Origin: Halegenticoccus soli
GTDB taxonomy: Archaea; Halobacteriota; Halobacteria; Halobacteriales; Haloferacaceae
DNA length: 64,000 nt
Direction of reading: 5' to 3'
NCBI RefSeq assembly: GCF_002844195.1
Contig: NZ_PEND01000003.1
Location: 248,001-312,000 of the forward strand
Shown here: positions 44,909-53,338 of the stretch, piece after piece
Position numbering within the stretch: position 1 is the stretch's first letter
How the letters are laid out: every line of letters begins with the position of its first letter
Notes under the pieces: generated by a model
What the model saw: only the letters and a program-made list of their open reading frames with translations
Database searches by the model: none
What the model was told of the DNA's origin: nothing
Position numbers and translations under genes: made by a program

Positions 44909-45237
44909 GAACACCGGACGACCTCGATCTCGACGCGGTCTTCCAGGCGCTGGCACACCCGATCCGTCGGGCCATCCTCGAACAGGTGGCCGACGAGCCC
45001 GAGAGCGTCAGCGAACTGGCCGAGCCGCACGACGTCTCGCTCGCCGCGATCTCGAAGCACCTCCACGTGCTGGCGGACGCAGGCCTGATCGACATCGAGA
45101 AGGACGGTCGCGTTCGCCGCTGCCACCTGAACGCCGCGCCGCTTTCGGCCGCGTTCGGCTGGCTCACCCGATACCGCGTCTTCTGGGAGGACCGGTTCGA
45201 CGCGCTGGCCATCCACCTAAAGGAAGACGAAACATGA
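44899..45237 (+). CDS. ArsR-family repressor
   Basis: This 112-residue winged-helix protein has the ArsR core (FQALAHPIRRAILEQVADEP, VSLAAISKHLHVLADAGLID, KDGRVRRCHLNAAPLSAAF). There is no CxxCxxxC metal site, so it is of the non-metal type found with SRPBCC and DHFR-like genes in bacteria. ATG at 44899 is chosen because it lies inside a palindromic operator at the right distance from a second one. Its stop overlaps the next ATG (45234), the first in a chain of overlapping genes. Confidence 0.85.
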   Translation: MVERTPDDLDLDAVFQALAHPIRRAILEQVADEPESVSELAEPHDVSLAAISKHLHVLADAGLIDIEKDGRVRRCHLNAAPLSAAFGWLTRYRVFWEDRFDALAIHLKEDET

Positions 45238-45830
45238 CCGACAACACCAACACTGAATCACAGCGAAACCTGATCGTCTCCGAGTTCCTGACCCTCGATG
45301 GGGTCATGGAGGCGCCGGAAAAGTGGTCCTTCCAGTTCTTCAGCGAAGAGCAACAGACCTACAAGCACGACGAACTGTTCGCGTCCGGCGCGCTCCTGCT
45401 GGGACGCGAAACCTACGAGACGTTCGCGGCAGCCTGGCCCGACCGAGAGGACGAGTCGGGCTTCGCCGACCGGATGAACAGCCTCCCGAAGTACGTCGTC
45501 TCGACGAGTCTCGAGGAGGCCGAGTGGAACAACTCCACGATCATCGACGGTGACGTCACCGAGGCGGTCGCCACGCTGAAGCAGGAGGACGGACAGGACA
45601 TCCTCGTCAATGGGAGTGGCGAACTCGTGGACACGCTCGTTGAGCACGGACTCGTCGACGAGTACCGCCTCATGGTTCACCCGGTGGTCCAGGGCAGCGG
45701 CACGCGCCTCTTTGCGGGCGTGAACGGACCGACGACGATGCGCCTCGTCGACACGGAGACGTTCAGCTCGGGCGTCGTCGTGCTCACTTACGAGCCGGCT
45801 GCGGAGGATCATCTCGGTGAGGAGGCCTGA
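45234..45830 (+). CDS. DHFR-fold protein, RibD C-terminal type (1)
   Basis: This 198-residue protein of the bifunctional deaminase-reductase C-terminal family shows IVSEFLTLDGVMEAPEKW at the start, then LLGRETYETFAAAWP, LPKYVVSTSLEEAEWNNST, ILVNGSGELVDTLVEHGLVD and HPVVQGSGTRLFAG. These build an NAD(P)H-binding reductase fold. The substrate is unknown; such proteins often appear with ArsR and SRPBCC genes. It is about 40 percent similar by eye to the next gene product and overlaps the ArsR gene by four bases. Confidence 0.85.
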   Translation: MTDNTNTESQRNLIVSEFLTLDGVMEAPEKWSFQFFSEEQQTYKHDELFASGALLLGRETYETFAAAWPDREDESGFADRMNSLPKYVVSTSLEEAEWNNSTIIDGDVTEAVATLKQEDGQDILVNGSGELVDTLVEHGLVDEYRLMVHPVVQGSGTRLFAGVNGPTTMRLVDTETFSSGVVVLTYEPAAEDHLGEEA

Positions 45831-45833
45831 ACG

Positions 45834-46394
45834 ATGCGGAAGCTAGTCGCAACGGAGTCCGTCTCGCTAGACGGCGTGATAGAATCTCCCGAGGAGTGGG
45901 CTCCAGCCTACTCGACCCAAGAACTAGACGAGGCGAACGCCGCGGGGATGTCGTCGTCGGATGCGTTACTGTTGGGACGAGTCACCTACGAGGAACTCGT
46001 CGCCTTCTGGCCAACGCAACCCGACGACAATCCGATCGCGGAGTTCATCAACAACGTGCCCAAGTATGTCGTCTCAACGTCACTAGAGGACGTCGAATGG
46101 AACAACTCGACGCTCATCGCCGGAAACGTCGCAGAAGAGATAGCCGAACTGAAACAACGAGAAGGTGAAGGAATCGGGATCGTCGGCAGCCGCACGCTCG
46201 TCCGGTCGCTGCTGGACTATGGCCTCCTCGACGAGTTCGTACTCAATGTCCATCCCCTGGTACTCGGGAGTGGGAAGCGTCTCTTCGAGGAAGGCGGCGA
46301 ACGGACTGCCCTGAAATTGATCGAGTCGAAGACGTTCAGCTCGGGCGTCGTCTCGCTAACATACGAACCGTCCAAGGTGGAGGACGACGAATGA
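45834..46394 (+). CDS. DHFR-fold protein, RibD C-terminal type (2)
   Basis: The 186-residue paralogue of the preceding protein, with ATESVSLDGVIESPEEWAPA, LLGRVTYEELVAFWPTQ, VPKYVVSTSLEDVEWNNST, GIVGSRTLVRSLLDYGLLD and HPLVLGSGKRLFEEGGER in the same order. Only three bases separate the two genes and its stop overlaps the start of the next one, so this is a tandem duplication inside the operon. It is probably also an NAD(P)H-dependent reductase with a different substrate. Confidence 0.85.
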   Translation: MRKLVATESVSLDGVIESPEEWAPAYSTQELDEANAAGMSSSDALLLGRVTYEELVAFWPTQPDDNPIAEFINNVPKYVVSTSLEDVEWNNSTLIAGNVAEEIAELKQREGEGIGIVGSRTLVRSLLDYGLLDEFVLNVHPLVLGSGKRLFEEGGERTALKLIESKTFSSGVVSLTYEPSKVEDDE

Positions 46395-46810
46395 GCGACG
46401 AAAACCGTCTGACCGTCCGGCGGACCTTCGACGCGCCTCGAGAGCGCGTGTGGCGGGCGTTCACGGATCCCAACGAACTCGCCCAGTGGTTCGTACCCAA
46501 GAGCATGGAGGCGGAGGTCCACGCCCTCGACCCTGTGCCCGGCGGCGAGATGTCCGTGAGCTGGACGTCAGAAGAGCACCAGATGGACAACGAAGGCACG
46601 TTCGAGGAGGTCGTCGAGCACGAGCGCATCGTCACCGTCGAGGAGACCCCGCAGGGCGTGAACCGCCTCACCTACGAGTTCCACGACACGGACGACGGGA
46701 CGGAGGTCGTCCTGACCCACGAACTCCCGGACGCCCAGATGGTCGACGGAGCCGCCGAGGGATGGGGCGCCATCCTCGACAACCTGGAAGAGGCGGTCGG
46801 AGGAGCATGA
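46391..46810 (+). CDS. SRPBCC/AHSA1-type protein (1)
   Basis: This 139-residue protein has the START-like SRPBCC fold of Aha1-C-terminal relatives: TVRRTFDAPRERVWRAFTDP at the N-terminus, LAQWFVPKSM, GEMSVSWTSEEHQMDNEG and a C-terminal helix (AEGWGAILDNLEEAVGGA). These proteins bind a hydrophobic ligand in a deep pocket or assist Hsp90-like chaperones. The start overlaps the upstream stop (ATGA) and the end overlaps the next start, keeping the operon translationally coupled. Confidence 0.85.
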   Translation: MSDENRLTVRRTFDAPRERVWRAFTDPNELAQWFVPKSMEAEVHALDPVPGGEMSVSWTSEEHQMDNEGTFEEVVEHERIVTVEETPQGVNRLTYEFHDTDDGTEVVLTHELPDAQMVDGAAEGWGAILDNLEEAVGGA

Positions 46811-47283
46811 GCGAAATGGACTTCGACCCGAGCGATTACGATGTTACCATCGTCCGAACGTTCGATGCCCCCCGTGAGCGCGTCTGGGAGGCATGGACGG
46901 ATCCCGCCCAGGTAGCGCAGTGGTGGGGACCGGAGGGCTTCACGGTTCCACGCTGCGAGCTCGACGTTCGCCCCGGCGGCACCTTCCACATCGACATGGA
47001 AGCCCCCGATGGGACCGTCTTCCCGAGTCGCGGGGTATTCGACGAGGTCATCGAACCCGAGCAACTCGTCCTCGTCGCCGGTGCGGTCGAGGACGACGAC
47101 GGGAGCTACATGATGGAAGTGCGCCAGACGGTCACGTTCGAGGAGCGCGACGGCCGGACCACGCTCACGCTCGAAGCGACGGTCATGGAGGCGTCGCCCG
47201 ACGCTGCCGAACAGCTCAAGGGGATGGAGGAAGGGTGGAGCCAGACCCTCGACAAACTCGAGGCGTTCGTGGGGGCGCGATGA
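46807..47283 (+). CDS. SRPBCC/AHSA1-type protein (2)
   Basis: This 158-residue relative of the preceding protein has TIVRTFDAPRERVWEAWTDP, VAQWWGPEGFTVPRCELDVR, GGTFHIDMEAPDGTVFPSRG and the helix MEEGWSQTLDKLEAFVGAR. WWGPEGF is the typical AHSA1 signature. ATG at 46807 overlaps the previous stop, and its own TGA overlaps a following ATG at 47280. The pair probably binds related ligands. Confidence 0.87.
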   Translation: MSEMDFDPSDYDVTIVRTFDAPRERVWEAWTDPAQVAQWWGPEGFTVPRCELDVRPGGTFHIDMEAPDGTVFPSRGVFDEVIEPEQLVLVAGAVEDDDGSYMMEVRQTVTFEERDGRTTLTLEATVMEASPDAAEQLKGMEEGWSQTLDKLEAFVGAR

Positions 47284-47516
47284 TACCCACCACCGGCACG
47301 CAACATCGACCGGGCGCCAGCGTCGCCACGGACACAGCTGTGTCGCTCGACGGCACCGTCGCCGGTCCGAACGACAGCCGAGAGATCCGATCGGCGAGCG
47401 ACTGGAAACGGAATGAGACAACGACCGGAGACACGACCATGTCAACAAGTACGCGTCAAACGGAATCGGGAACGCACACGCCATCGAGTACATCGTCGGT
47501 GAACCACGAGGGATGA
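47280..47516 (+). pseudogene. Truncated DHFR-fold gene remnant
   Basis: The frame starts within the overlapping ATGA and reads ASVATDTAVSLDGTVAGPND, which matches the N-terminus of a third DHFR/RibD-like protein (TDTAVSLDGFVAGPND), but the rest (SREIRSASDWKRNETTTGDT and on) is unrelated, Ser/Thr-rich filler. The body of the gene has been deleted. It may still be translated as a meaningless 78-residue peptide that keeps coupling within the operon. Confidence 0.55.
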
Positions 47517-47520
47517 CATC

Positions 47521-48423
47521 ATGCAGAAGATCACCCCGTCCCTGTGGTTCGACAGCAACGCGGAAGACGCGGTAAACCGCTATACCAGCATATTCGACAA
47601 CTCGTCTGTCGGCGCCATCAGTCGGTACGACGAGGCGTCGGCAACGGCCTCCGGCCAACCGGAGGGGAGCGTCCTGACCGTAGAATTCGAACTGGAAGGC
47701 CAGTCGTACGTCGCGCTAAACGGCGGCCCGGCGTTCTCGTTCACGCCCGCGATCTCGTTCATCGTCAACTGCCTCACGAAAGACGAGGTAGACGACCTCT
47801 GGGCACAGCTGTCCGACGGCGGGACGGAGCTGATGCCGCTCGATTCGTATCCGTTCAGCGAGCGGTACGGCTGGATCGAGGACGAGTACGGTGTGTCCTG
47901 GCAGCTGATCTACGCCGGAGACATCCCCGAGCGGAAGATCGTTCCGTCGTTGCTGTTCGTCGGCGAGCGGTGCGGTCAGGCCGAGGAAGCGATTGGCTTC
48001 TACACGTCGATCTTCAGCGACACGGCCATCGGTGACATCGCCCGCTACGGTCGGAATCAACCCCCGGACGAGGAAGGGACGGTCATGTTTGCCGACTTCA
48101 CACTCGAGGGGCAGCACTTCGCGGCGATGGACAGCGCACAGGAACACGACTTCGATTTCACCGAGGCGATCTCCTTCGTCGTCGACTGTGCGGACCAGGA
48201 GGAGGTCGACTACTACTGGGATAAACTGACCGCCGACGGCGGGGAAGAAGGACAGTGCGGCTGGCTCAAAGACAAGTACGGCGTGTCGTGGCAAATTGTC
48301 CCCACCGTGTTACCGGAACTCACGCAGGGTGAGGACGTCGAGGGAGCGCGACGGGCGACGGAAGCGATGCTCCAGATGCAGAAGATCGATATCGGGGCCC
48401 TGGAAGGTGCGTATGCCAAGTGA
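47521..48423 (+). CDS. VOC-superfamily protein, PhnB-like, two domains
   Basis: This 300-residue protein has two repeated PhnB/3-demethylubiquinone-methyltransferase-like domains. The first starts ITPSLWFDSNAEDAVNRYTS and ends LSDGGTELMPLDSYPFSERY, GVSWQLIYAGDI. The second starts IVPSLLFVGERCGQAEEAIG and ends GQCGWLKDKYGVSWQIVPTV. Each has the beta-alpha-beta-beta-beta modules of the vicinal oxygen chelate fold. The substrate is unknown; relatives are usually found with DHFR- and SRPBCC-type genes as here. Confidence 0.85.
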   Translation: MQKITPSLWFDSNAEDAVNRYTSIFDNSSVGAISRYDEASATASGQPEGSVLTVEFELEGQSYVALNGGPAFSFTPAISFIVNCLTKDEVDDLWAQLSDGGTELMPLDSYPFSERYGWIEDEYGVSWQLIYAGDIPERKIVPSLLFVGERCGQAEEAIGFYTSIFSDTAIGDIARYGRNQPPDEEGTVMFADFTLEGQHFAAMDSAQEHDFDFTEAISFVVDCADQEEVDYYWDKLTADGGEEGQCGWLKDKYGVSWQIVPTVLPELTQGEDVEGARRATEAMLQMQKIDIGALEGAYAK

Positions 48424-48637
48424 TACCGGAGAGATGTTCATCCCCACCGAAGAGCTCGACGCTCCGGCACGACGAGCACTCGAAGGAGTCGGATACACGA
48501 CTCTGGGACCGCTCGCAGAAGTGGGTGAGGCAGCGGTCGGGGGCCTGCACGCCGTTGGACCGAGCGCGCTCAAGGCGCTCCGAACGGCGCTCACAACGAA
48601 CGGTCCATCGTTCGAGGAAGACGGTGAACCGCCATGA
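48413..48637 (+). CDS. Helix-hairpin-helix small protein, 74 aa
   Basis: The core reads DAPARRALEGVGYTTLGPLA, EVGEAAVGGLHAVGPSALKA, LRTALTTNG, which is the helix-hairpin-helix fold of the RNA polymerase alpha C-terminal domain type (LHxxGPxA). Such small proteins are frequent in bacterial operons with SRPBCC proteins. It may bind DNA or a protein partner. The start overlaps the end of the VOC gene by 11 bases. Confidence 0.75.
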   Translation: MPSDTGEMFIPTEELDAPARRALEGVGYTTLGPLAEVGEAAVGGLHAVGPSALKALRTALTTNGPSFEEDGEPP

Positions 48638-48732
48638 CAGAGAACGAACTCCACCATCCGAACATGGTGCCGCGCGAGGAGTGGCACGAGGATGAAGAGG
48701 AGCGTGACGGTCACCACGCCGGTGTAGTATGA
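48634..48732 (+). CDS. Very small acidic/His-rich peptide, 32 aa
   Basis: The ATG overlaps the preceding stop (ATGA) and the TGA overlaps the following ATG (48729), so a 32-codon frame exactly bridges the two genes. It reads HHPNMVPREEWHEDEEERDG in the middle. The exact fit into the chain of overlaps is the main evidence; the composition is plausible for a haloarchaeon. It could alternatively only serve translational coupling. Confidence 0.5.
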   Translation: MTENELHHPNMVPREEWHEDEEERDGHHAGVV

Positions 48733-49289
48733 AAAAACAGATCCTGTTCGTCCACAGTGCCGGCGCTCAAGGGCCACACGATGGAAGCGGTGATTTGGTG
48801 GCGTATCTACGGAACAGCCTGGAAGCCGGGTACGACGTGTTGTATCCGAAGATGCCGGGCCTCGAAGATCCCGAGTACCAGACGTGGAAAACCGGGTTCG
48901 CTCGTGAGTTCTCTTCGGTAGAGGACGAAGTAATTCTCGTCGGTCATTCTCTCGGCGGGTCGGTTCTCTTGAAATACCTTTCCGAGGAGACGGTCGACCA
49001 ACCGATTACTGGGCTGTTCCTCGTCGCAACCCCGTTCTGGGGGGGCGATGAGGACTGGCACGGTGAGTTCGTTCTGCGGGAGGACTTTGCATCGAAGCTC
49101 CCACGAATCCCGCAGATTTCGTTTTACTATAGCGGGGACGACGAGGTCGTCCCACCCGAACACGGTGCGCTGTATAGAGAAGCACTTCCACAGGCGACGA
49201 TTCGTCAACTCGACGGCTACGGGCACGTGTTCCAGGACGGCCTTCCCGAGCTTACCGAGGATATCGTGAATCTACGACCACAGGAGTGA
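48729..49289 (+). CDS. Serine hydrolase, RBBP9/YdeN-like alpha/beta fold
   Basis: This 186-residue protein has ILFVHSAGAQGPHDGSGDLV at the start, nucleophile Ser in ILVGHSLGGSVLLKYL, acid Asp in YYSGDDEVVPPEH and His in LDGYGHVFQDGL. It is a short cytoplasmic hydrolase of the RBBP9 type; the natural substrate is unknown. It closes the ArsR operon, overlapping the peptide gene before it. Confidence 0.85.
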   Translation: MKKQILFVHSAGAQGPHDGSGDLVAYLRNSLEAGYDVLYPKMPGLEDPEYQTWKTGFAREFSSVEDEVILVGHSLGGSVLLKYLSEETVDQPITGLFLVATPFWGGDEDWHGEFVLREDFASKLPRIPQISFYYSGDDEVVPPEHGALYREALPQATIRQLDGYGHVFQDGLPELTEDIVNLRPQE

Positions 49290-49659
49290 GTATGACAGTA
49301 GTTACTGCCGAAGTGAGCAGGTGGCTAGACGGGTTCACAGCCTGGTCGAAGACCGATTCCGAGTATCGCCAGTTATCCTGATGGACGGTCCCCCCAGTGG
49401 GAGGGATGTTAATAATACCAGACAACGATACAAAATCGGTCGACGAACGGCAACCCCTGTGGCACAACTCGACGTCAACCGGCTGGATAGACTCGGTCGC
49501 GATCCTGATGACCCAGGTTCTCGGCTTTCCCTCGGGGACTACTAGAGACGTCTGACGTCCTTCTACCGAGCGATTGACGAGTGATAGTAGCAGGTGCTGT
49601 CCGTCATGTGCCAGCGTACCACGTGTCGGTAACTCCTTCTCGCTGGCCTCAACCCGTGT
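49290..49659. other. Gap after the ArsR operon
   Basis: Convergent gap between the serine hydrolase gene and the minus-strand monooxygenase gene. GATGGACGGTCCCCCCAGTG near 49381 is GC-rich but no strong terminator hairpin is evident. No gene supported. Confidence 0.4.
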
Positions 49660-50742
49660 TCATAGGTGAGCAACGAGATACCGGGCATCGGCACCAACAC
49701 CGACGAGCGTGGCCGAGAGGAGCGACCGCTGGAAGGGCAGACCGAGGAAGTACAGGCCCGGTTCATCCTCCACGACGCCTCGGTCGTGGATGGGGGAGCC
49801 GTCCGCATCACGGCGCAGCCCTGGGACCTCGATCCAGCTAAAGTCCGGGCGGAAACCAGTCGCCCAGATTACGGTGTCCACGTCGAGGCGTCGCCCATCG
49901 TCGAGACGCGGAGCGCCGTCTACCACCCCCTCAACTCGGGGGACCCGCTCGACGCCTGCCTGTTCGAGGTCATCGGGTGTGAGACGAATCAACGGATCGC
50001 CCCCCTCCTGCCCACGCGCTTTTAGCTTTCGACCGAGCCACGTGTCAACAGTCAGGAGGTCGCTGAACAGCCACCGGAAGAGACGCCCGTCGAACCAGAA
50101 CAACCAGCGAGGGAGATCATCGGCATCCCATTTCGGGAGATGTCCGGTGTCCGGCCCAGAGAGCCACACACGTCGGTCAGCAGCGAGTTCGATGGCGATC
50201 TCGGTCCCCGAGTTGCCAGCCCCGACGACGAGCACGTCTCCCTCCGGCAGCTGGTCGGGATTCTGATACTCGCTTGAGTGGAGCTGGACAATCGACGGGG
50301 GGAGTTCCGATGCGAACGCGGGGACGTGTGGGTGGTGATATGGCCCGGTCGCCACCACGACGTGGTCCGCCGTGATACGCTCCGCACCGACATCGAGCAC
50401 GTAGCGATCACCGTTCCGGGTGAGCGACTCGACTGTCGTGTCGAGCCGTACTGGCAAATCGAACTCGTCAGCATACGCCTCCAAGTAGTCGGCCACTTCG
50501 TTTTTTGTCGGGAAGTAGGCGTTCGCAGCGGGAACCGGCAGTCCCGGCAGGTTGCTGAGCCCGGCCGGGATGAACAGCCGTAGTGAGTCCCAGCGGTCGC
50601 GCCAGGCCTCACCCACACGGCTCCCAGCGTCTAGAATCACGAACGAGCGGTCGTGCTGTGCGAGGTAGTAGCCCATGGTCAATCCGGCCTGCCCCCCACC
50701 GATCACGACCGTTTCGACGTGTTGCGAGGGTGTCGTCGTCAT
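49660..50742 (-). CDS. FAD/NADPH-dependent monooxygenase (flavin-containing type)
   Basis: This 360-residue protein has two Rossmann motifs, VVIGGGQAGLTMGYYLAQ (FAD) and VLVVGAGNSGTEIAIELAAD (NADPH), plus VIWATGFRPDFSWIE and FIPAGLSNLPGLPVPAANAY. The pattern fits the flavin-containing/Baeyer-Villiger/YUCCA-like class. It probably hydroxylates or oxidises a small organic compound in the cytoplasm. It is the last gene of a minus-strand operon with an exporter and overlaps the permease gene by four bases, suggesting modification and export of the same class of molecule. Confidence 0.85.
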   Translation of the reverse strand: MTTTPSQHVETVVIGGGQAGLTMGYYLAQHDRSFVILDAGSRVGEAWRDRWDSLRLFIPAGLSNLPGLPVPAANAYFPTKNEVADYLEAYADEFDLPVRLDTTVESLTRNGDRYVLDVGAERITADHVVVATGPYHHPHVPAFASELPPSIVQLHSSEYQNPDQLPEGDVLVVGAGNSGTEIAIELAADRRVWLSGPDTGHLPKWDADDLPRWLFWFDGRLFRWLFSDLLTVDTWLGRKLKARGQEGGDPLIRLTPDDLEQAGVERVPRVEGVVDGAPRLDDGRRLDVDTVIWATGFRPDFSWIEVPGLRRDADGSPIHDRGVVEDEPGLYFLGLPFQRSLLSATLVGVGADARYLVAHL

Positions 50743-51590
50743 CGGTGTCCCCGTACGCTCGGCGTGGTCCCGCTATCTGTCGCGCGGCGAAGCAACACGA
50801 CGGCGAATCCCCCGAGTACGAGATCGAACACGACGAGCACGCCGATGGCTGGCCCGATCGTCGTCCACACCCACCCATCCAGCATGAGCGCTCGGATCGC
50901 GTTCACCCCGTAGGTCACGGGGTTGAACGCGCTGATGGTCTGGATCCACGCTGGAAGGAGCGACCTCGGTACAAACGACGAGCTCAGAAACACCAACGGC
51001 AGCGTGATAAAGTTGCTAATGAGAGCGGTCGCGTCCGAGCGGCGCGTCACGAGTCCAACGATGTTCGAGAACGCGACGAAGACGAAACTGAACAACTCGG
51101 CGATCAAGACGATCGCAACGATACCGCCGAGTCCTGTGACGACGTGCGCTCCAAGTGCCAGTGCGAGTGCGAGCAGAAGGAGGACCTCCACCGCGAGCCG
51201 GAGCGCCTCGGAACAGATCTTCCCCACGAACATCGCGCTCCGGTTCATCGGTGAGACGAGTTGTTTGTTGAATATTCCCATGTCCATGTCGTCAACGAGG
51301 CCCATTCCGGACGTGGCGGCGGCGAACATCGCCATGACGATGATGACCGCTGGAGAGAAAAACGCCAGATAGCTGTCGGCAGGGAAGCCCGGGAGCAGCG
51401 TCAACGATTTGAACACCTGGGTGTAGCCGACGAGCCAGATGATCGGCATGACTACCGAAACCGTGAGCGTGAACGGATTCCTGACCGCTTTCAGATTCCA
51501 CCGTTCGAAATTCGTCCAGATATCCCGCAGGACAACGCTCTTTGAAGCGGGAGAGCGGTGGAAGTGCTCACCTGCGTCAGCTCTCCTCAT
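50739..51590 (-). CDS. ABC-2 type exporter permease (DrrB-like), second system
   Basis: This 283-residue permease resembles the one at 4598-5437: a cytoplasmic start (DIWTNFERWNLKAVRNPFTL), then six membrane segments (VSVVMPIIWLVGYTQVFKSL, YLAFFSPAVIIVMAMFAAAT, LPLVFLSSSFVPRSLLPAWI). It pairs with the ATPase encoded just upstream with a four-base overlap. Together they form an exporter of unknown substrate. Confidence 0.88.
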   Translation of the reverse strand: MRRADAGEHFHRSPASKSVVLRDIWTNFERWNLKAVRNPFTLTVSVVMPIIWLVGYTQVFKSLTLLPGFPADSYLAFFSPAVIIVMAMFAAATSGMGLVDDMDMGIFNKQLVSPMNRSAMFVGKICSEALRLAVEVLLLLALALALGAHVVTGLGGIVAIVLIAELFSFVFVAFSNIVGLVTRRSDATALISNFITLPLVFLSSSFVPRSLLPAWIQTISAFNPVTYGVNAIRALMLDGWVWTTIGPAIGVLVVFDLVLGGFAVVLLRRATDSGTTPSVRGHR

Positions 51591-52660
51591 GTGTTCACCT
51601 CCTCGTTGACGTGCTCGGTACTCGATAAGGTTGCCTTCTCTTGATGGGTTTCGTCGAACGTCTCCCCAGTGAGCGTCAGGAAAACGTCGTCGAGGGTTGG
51701 TGACCGTATATTGAACTGTGTCACACTGAGGTCCCGCTCTTCGAGTGCCACGAGTACCTTCGTTCCGATCTGTCGTGTCCGAGGTGACGAGATGACGAGG
51801 CCGTCCTGCGTGAGCCCAACGTGGGCATCCTCGCCCAGATGATCGGATTCTAGGACTGCCCTCCGTGCCCGCGCAACGTCCGTCGGAGTCGTGGTTTGGA
51901 GTGTGATCTCCAACGTGTCGCCCCCGACCTGCTGTTTCAGTTCTGCTGGAGAACCACGCGCAATGAGCTCCCCATCTGCGATCACCGCGAGCCGATTACA
52001 GAGGTGGTCGGCCTCTTCGAGATACTGAGTCGTGAGAAAGACGGTGGTCCCCTGGGCGTTGATCTCCCGGAGATGCTCCCACAACCGTAATCGGGCTGCT
52101 GGGTCGAGACCGTTTGTGGGCTCGTCGAGGAACACGAGCGGCGGGCGATGGACGAGACTCGTTGCGATGTCGAGGCGCTTTCGCATCCCTCCGGAGAACG
52201 TGTCCGCCCGTGCGTCGGCAACGTCCTCCAGACCGACCAACTGGAGGAGGTCGGCTATTCGGTCCGCTCGTTCTACCTGCGGAACGCGGTACATCTTACA
52301 GGCGTACTGGAGGTTCTCCCTGGCGGTGAGTTCGGGATCGACGCTGGTGTCCTGCGCAGTGTACCCAACACTGTTGCGCACGGCAACGGGCTGCTCCACG
52401 GCGTCGACGCCGTTGACGGTTACGTGACCGGTCGTTGGCTTCAGGAGCGTGACGAGCGTCTTGATCAGTGTGGTTTTCCCTGCCCCGTTCGGGCCGAGGA
52501 GTCCGAAAAACTCGCCCTTCCGAATATCGAGGGACACGCCCCGAACAGCGGTCGTCCCGTTATAGTAAGTGAACCAAAGATCAGTCAGCGAAATCGCCCG
52601 TCTGGAGGCGGTCGCTGCCCTGTTATCAACGTGATTCGTCGTTGTCAGCGGTTTTGTCAT
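51587..52660 (-). CDS. ABC exporter ATP-binding protein (DrrA-like), second system
   Basis: This 357-residue ATPase has Walker [16 protein letters not shown], signature FSGGMRKRLDIATSLV, Walker B VFLDEPTNGLDPAAR, the switch TTQYLEEADHLC and the C-terminal DrrA extension (SPTLDDVFLTLTGETFDE). I chose ATG at 52660 (MTKPLTTTNHVDN), because the frame upstream of it belongs to a duplicated promoter segment and to the remains of the preceding SRPBCC gene. Its start region is duplicated at 53334-53391. Confidence 0.88.
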   Translation of the reverse strand: MTKPLTTTNHVDNRAATASRRAISLTDLWFTYYNGTTAVRGVSLDIRKGEFFGLLGPNGAGKTTLIKTLVTLLKPTTGHVTVNGVDAVEQPVAVRNSVGYTAQDTSVDPELTARENLQYACKMYRVPQVERADRIADLLQLVGLEDVADARADTFSGGMRKRLDIATSLVHRPPLVFLDEPTNGLDPAARLRLWEHLREINAQGTTVFLTTQYLEEADHLCNRLAVIADGELIARGSPAELKQQVGGDTLEITLQTTTPTDVARARRAVLESDHLGEDAHVGLTQDGLVISSPRTRQIGTKVLVALEERDLSVTQFNIRSPTLDDVFLTLTGETFDETHQEKATLSSTEHVNEEVNT

Positions 52661-52713
52661 CTCGTCTGTCGGTACGACGGCCGAGTAGAAGCTATCAGCA
52701 CCCCTTATTCTGG
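52656..52713. repeat. 58-base direct repeat over the DrrA start and promoter (copy 1)
   Basis: This segment, which includes the start codon (CAT on this strand) and the upstream region with CCCCTTATTCTGG, recurs at 53334-53391 with few changes. It marks a duplicated promoter. Confidence 0.75.
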
Positions 52714-52728
52714 GATTCTTTAACATCG

Positions 52729-53145
52729 TTATGTCCTCGTCCTGTCGGTGCCACACCCTTTCAGGCCATTCCCCATCTCCGGATCGACCTGCTCCTGGGT
52801 GACCACGATTTCGGTCCCCTCGCTGACATCCCGGAACTCGACGGTGATCTGGCTCTCCACGACATCATACCGTCCATCGACTTCTCGGAGGGTGTAAGCG
52901 AGGCGTTCGCCCTTTACGACCTCCAGGAACTCGCCCTCGGAGTCGAAGCGATCATTACCAGAGAAATAACTCACTGGGAACGAACCCGCGGATTCGGCGT
53001 CGAGTGTGTGGGCCTCGATAGATAGATCCCCAATCGATTGCCACGCCTCCAACTCGTCGAGGTCGACGAAGACGCGAAACACGCGTTCGCGTGGCGAATC
53101 GAACGTTCGCCGGATGGTCAGACTCGTTTCGCTGGTTTCGACCAT
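52729..53145 (-). CDS. SRPBCC/AHSA1-type protein (3), altered C-terminus
   Basis: This 138-residue protein starts MVETSETSLTIRRTFDSPRE (RVFRVFVDLDELEAWQSIGD follows) and has AGSFPVSYFSGNDRFDSEGE, typical of AHSA1-like SRPBCC proteins. The family's last helix (W-x-x-x-L-x-x-L) is missing: after NGLKG the frame ends with CGTDRTRT, so the C-terminus was lost by a deletion or frameshift at the junction with the duplicated promoter. The protein may still fold, but its ligand pocket lacks its lid helix. It precedes the exporter and monooxygenase genes. Confidence 0.7.
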   Translation of the reverse strand: MVETSETSLTIRRTFDSPRERVFRVFVDLDELEAWQSIGDLSIEAHTLDAESAGSFPVSYFSGNDRFDSEGEFLEVVKGERLAYTLREVDGRYDVVESQITVEFRDVSEGTEIVVTQEQVDPEMGNGLKGCGTDRTRT

Positions 53146-53149
53146 CGTT

Positions 53150-53338
53150 TCAGGCCCCCACAATGTCAGCGAGGTTCTCGAGCGAGCCAGTCGGATTGGC
53201 TTCGGCGGCGGCAGGGATCGCATCGGTGATCTTGCTTGGTGGACGGCGAGTTCGATGCCGTCGACGACCATCTGAAAGGTGACTGTGGCGGTCATCTGGC
53301 CGCTCAATGTCGTTCGTCGATGTCAGCTGTTCTGTCAT
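53150..53338 (-). pseudogene. Chimeric remnant: duplicated DrrA start fused to a small frameshifted gene
   Basis: The first codons (MTEQLTSTNDIE) match the start of the DrrA-like protein (MTKPLTTTNHVD). After that, one frame gives TATVTFQMVVDGIELAVHQA and another, shifted near 53240, KITDAIPAAAEANPTGSLEN and LADIVGA to a stop five bases before the SRPBCC start. The pieces look like one small protein of about 48 residues joined to a duplicated start region. No function can be given. Confidence 0.5.
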
